Shown here: positions 60,901 through 64,000 of the stretch, one piece after another | How the letters are laid out: the number at the start of each line of letters is the position of its first letter | Numbering within the stretch: position 1 is the stretch's first letter | Assembly: GCA_023053545.1 (NCBI GenBank) | Contig: JAKZAN010000005.1 | Coordinates: 3,162,001-3,226,000 of the forward strand | Origin: Lepidurus packardi | Lineage: Eukaryota; Arthropoda; Branchiopoda; Notostraca; Triopsidae | Reading direction: 5' to 3' | DNA: 64,000 bases | Made by a program: the position numbers and the translations under genes | Notes under the pieces: generated by a model | Seen by the model: only the letters and a program-made list of their open reading frames with translations | What the model was told of the DNA's origin: nothing | The model's database searches: none

Positions 60901-61844
60901 TTATACTCTAGTCAAAATGGAGGTTCCCGAAACGGAAAGAAAACCGAATAGTCCACAAAATGCGTCTAGTCAACATTTAGTCAATCTAAGCAGCACCCCT
61001 TTTTTATATGCTGATCCTAATAACTATAACAGTGCCAGTGCTGTTAGTTCAGAAAACGTCTACGAGACTTCAGCTCGATTACTTTTCATGGCGGTAAAAT
61101 GGGCCAAGAATCTCCCCTCTTTTGCTGGCTTACCTTTCCGCGATCAAGTAAGAATATTGTTTTTCAAATCCCTATAAGTCGTGCCTTAATTGCGTTTTCA
61201 TGTATGGATGTCTATTAGGTGATTTTGTTGGAAGAATCATGGGCGGAAATTTTTCTGTTGTGTACCTTGCAGTGGAGTATGCACTTAGACAGTGCACCCT
61301 TGTTCATGGCTTCATCGCATTCCGCTTTGCCGAATAACAACAATAACAGTCCTACACATGGCCAGTCAAGAAATAGCAGCAAATGTGCTTCCCCAACTAG
61401 TCTTAGTAACAGTAATCTTGTATCAGACTTACGTTTCCTCAACGATCTGTCGCAACGCTTCAAAAACTTATCCGTTGATGCAGCTGAATTCGCTTGCATG
61501 AAAGCTGTCGTCTTGTTCCGTCAAGGTACTACATTCTATTGCGAAAGACGCAGTATAGATTTTTAGTATTTCAGTGGATTGGTATTTAATTGAGACTGTT
61601 ACTATTAGTTCGGGGTTTAAAAGACCCAGCTCAAGTGGAAAATCTGCAAGATCAAGCTCAAATTATGTTATCTCAACATTGTCGGTTGCAATGGCCTCAT
61701 CAACCCGCAAGATTTGGTAAGCTGCTACTGTTATTACCTTTACTACGCCACGTGCCCTCGTTGCGAATGGAACACCTTTACTTCCGGCAAACTATTGGCA
61801 CAACTCCTATGGAAAAAGTATTGGCTGATATGTACCGTCATTAA
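57915..61844 (+). CDS. Hr51: NR2E3/Hr51-type (PNR, unfulfilled, FAX-1) orphan nuclear receptor
   Basis: Eight exons (57915-57933, 59671-60235, 60352-60455, 60533-60647, 60709-60812, 60912-61147, 61219-61525, 61609-61844), 561 residues. A Ser/Pro-rich N-terminus of ~150 residues precedes a two-zinc-finger DNA-binding domain ([15 protein letters not shown]-box CNGCS in [12 protein letters not shown], diagnostic for the PNR/FAX-1 group; then [15 protein letters not shown]). The ligand-binding domain starts near [21 protein letters not shown] and ends in [14 protein letters not shown], matching human NR2E3 (TPMEKLLCDMFKN). An Asn/Ser-rich loop ([14 protein letters not shown]) is inserted in the LBD. 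These receptors control photoreceptor or neuron identity. The 19-nt first exon (MESEHS) is inferred: it fits in phase but needs a GC donor. The donor after exon 2 is also GCAAGC. Confidence 0.93.
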
Positions 61845-63059
61845 CTATATAATCAAGTTTTTTACGTGTGACGGAGCCTGGCGTTTTCATCCCCCGCTGA
61901 CAAGGGGACACAAAATGCCTGCAATTATAATGAAAGTGCGGCGTGTTGCAAGAAATTGGGTTCCTGCATTACCCTGCCAGCAAATATCGAAACAGTCAAA
62001 CAATTCTTATTATAATTTATGTGTGTGGTGTGGGGTGGTGGGGCTCGTATTGATACAATACGAACGTTAGGGGAGCGTTATTGCATTTGTCGGACGGATA
62101 CGTTATGTGTGTTTCATCATTCCTCAGTTTTATAGTCATAGATTTCCTCAGCGTTGTGCAATGTTTGAATGCTAGTCAACACCTGTTGGTTCCGTATAGT
62201 ATTCATCCCCACTCTGCGCTATTCTATTAATTATTCCTTCTTGCTTTTCTGCACTCCGTAATTGGGACTATTTTAAAACGACTGGCAATATGACTTCATT
62301 TCAACATTTTCTTGGGACAATGAATAGCTTATATATAGCGAAAAGTTTTCCATTTTATATCGTCACAAGATGTGAAAGTTTTCAGCGTCAAATTCTGGCA
62401 GGCATTCCGTTCTTTACACATGGGGCGACAGGTTAAGGGTGACAAACGAGTAGTGCGAATAAAGTGAATTATTTGGTTAAGTGGAGAAGTCATTGACGTT
62501 AATTTCTTTTGCCCTGATGGGTTCCGTTCTAGATCGCAAGTATAGGACATGTGTCACGACTAACACCTGCTTAGTATATCATGACAATGAGTTCCCCCGC
62601 ACTCTTATGCCATACAACTAATCTTCTTTCATGGGATGCCTTCACGTCATTCAAGAGACATACGCACAGAGGATGTACTTGCTGGTACGGGGGCTTCTGG
62701 CTTCATGCATCCGGATGGGACGTATGCTATGGCTGAATTATGAATGTTGAAAAATAGGTTGTGAGAATGTAAGCACAGGTGGCTTGGCATCTATTCACCG
62801 GAAGATAATTACTGAGCTGGGGTCTGGTACCACACCTGTTGAATCAGCAGTTTATTAGGTGAGATGCGACAAATAACTACTGGTTAACAGGGGGGGAAAG
62901 CAACGACTCCTACGCTACGCATTTGCCAACAGACGCGATTTGCAGCAATGAAGAAGGAAAATTCTCGCAGTAGACAACGGATAAAAGAATTACATAGAAC
63001 TCAGGGGCTCTGGTAGCAGTTTTGTCTCACAGGGGGCTGTAGCATACACTTCCTCCAAC
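61845..63059. other. Receptor 3' UTR and aconitase upstream region
   Basis: About 1.2 kb; no coding frame recognised. The bases just before 63060 (cacttcctccaac ATGGCG) form a favourable start context for the next gene. Confidence 0.45.
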
Positions 63060-64000
63060 ATGGCGCTTTATGCTAGACCGTTTGCAGTGAGGGTAAGCAA
63101 AATAATTAAAGTTTTAAGGGGTGTTTGACGTTTCCTTAGCTCAAATTTAGACAAATATGCTCGAATAATTATTGTTCATCTATTGTACGTTTCCCCGTTA
63201 TTCTATAAAGAGAACACCTTAGTTGCTCCTGGTTTGTACATCATTGATTCTAACTAATAACTAGCTAAACTTGACGTTTTCGAGAAAATTGGAATTGTAC
63301 GTTGTAACAATATTTCCTTTTACGAAAAAATGTAGGAGCTATGGAGTTTAACTCAGGTAGCACAGACACGTTGCTTTTATGCCAGCCCGTTAACCTGGGC
63401 TGCCCAGAAAGTGGCTATGAGCAAATTCGACAAGGACTTCTATTTGCCATGTGAGAAGCTGCAAAACAACATTGAAGTGATCAAGAAACGCTTGCAACGG
63501 CCCTTGACTTTGTCGGAGAAAATCTTGTACTCCCATTTGGATAAGCCCAAGGAGCAAGAGATTGTCAGGGGCAAGAGCTATTTACTGTTACGCCCAGACC
63601 GTGTGGCTATGCAGGTAATATAATTTTCGAGTGTAAGGACTAAAGGCGTTTCTTCGCGCTATACTGAATACAAATTGTTATTTCCTTTATAATCTAGGAT
63701 GCCACTGCACAAATGGCTATGTTGCAGTTCATCTCGTCCGGTTTGCCCCGTGTAGCTGTCCCTTCAACAATCCACTGTGATCACTTAATTGAAGCTGAAG
63801 TTGGCGGCGAGCAGGATCTTGCCAAAGCAAAAGACATTAATAAGGAAGTGTACAACTTTCTGGCAACAGCAGGTGCCAAGTATGGTATAGGCTTCTGGAA
63901 ACCCGGTTCTGGCATTATTCATCAAGTAAATCGCAACATTTCCGTTTCCTTTTCAAACCTGATTTCGTGTTTATTTATCTTTTTAAATCTGATTAGATCA
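63060..64000 (+). CDS. ACO2: Mitochondrial aconitate hydratase, N-terminal exons (truncated by window end)
   Basis: Exons 63060-63092, 63336-63614, 63698-63925, and the first four bases of the next exon at 63997 after gattag. Aconitase isomerises citrate to isocitrate in the TCA cycle using a 4Fe-4S cluster. The presequence ([11 protein letters not shown], then [17 protein letters not shown]) is basic and hydroxyl-rich, as expected for import. The mature region begins [18 protein letters not shown] and continues through [49 protein letters not shown] and [16 protein letters not shown], all highly conserved in ACO2 and absent from cytosolic IRP1. Cluster-binding cysteines lie beyond the window. 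Confidence 0.97.

Overview
Eukaryotic nuclear DNA from an animal, most likely an arthropod and possibly a small crustacean. Gene structures are compact: most introns are about 50-80 bp with GT..AG ends. The gene set is metazoan: two Groucho/TLE corepressors, a PNR/Hr51-type nuclear receptor with the CNGCS P-box, a Bcl-2 protein, FEM-1, spatacsin, COX10 and mitochondrial aconitase. A LAPTM/DUF4728-type membrane protein points to arthropods. The species assignment is inference. No operons, CRISPR arrays, phage, transposase genes or tRNA genes were recognised. || Layout. 1-6.2 kb: a HAX1-like gene (+, 5' end cut by the window), a tail-anchored Bcl-2 protein (-), COX10 (+) and a small four-pass membrane protein (+). 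6.2-7.7 kb: no gene, but a long inverted repeat resembling a foldback element. 7.7-11.7 kb: two tandem membrane-bound short-chain dehydrogenases with identical exon plans, separated by a noncoding stretch holding an imperfect tandem duplication. 12.1-18.3 kb: fem-1 (-). Its conserved 20-codon first exon lies 3.7 kb upstream of the second, and the intron between them holds a further 107-codon open block with a phase-compatible donor, plus two weak gene candidates. 20.8-28.1 kb and 36.6-46.2 kb: two complete groucho paralogues in tandem, separated by 8.5 kb of low-complexity noncoding DNA. 47.1-55.8 kb: MRM2 followed after about 105 bp by spatacsin in 22 exons. 57.9-61.8 kb: an NR2E3/Hr51 receptor with two apparent GC-AG introns. 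63.1-64.0 kb: first exons of mitochondrial aconitase, running off the window. || For every complete multi-exon gene I joined exons at visible splice sites. All totals are multiples of three with uninterrupted frames: Bcl-2 291 aa, COX10 423, LAPTM-like 203, SDRs 376 and 371, FEM-1 661, Groucho 844 and 822, MRM2 241, spatacsin 2010, receptor 561. || Function. COX10, MRM2, aconitase, the Bcl-2 protein and probably HAX1 act at mitochondria (haem a synthesis, mitoribosomal RNA methylation, TCA cycle, apoptosis control). Groucho, the nuclear receptor and FEM-1 belong to developmental transcription and targeted protein degradation. There is no evidence that the neighbours form one pathway. I found no clearly novel system; the notable points are paralogue evolution and gene architecture.
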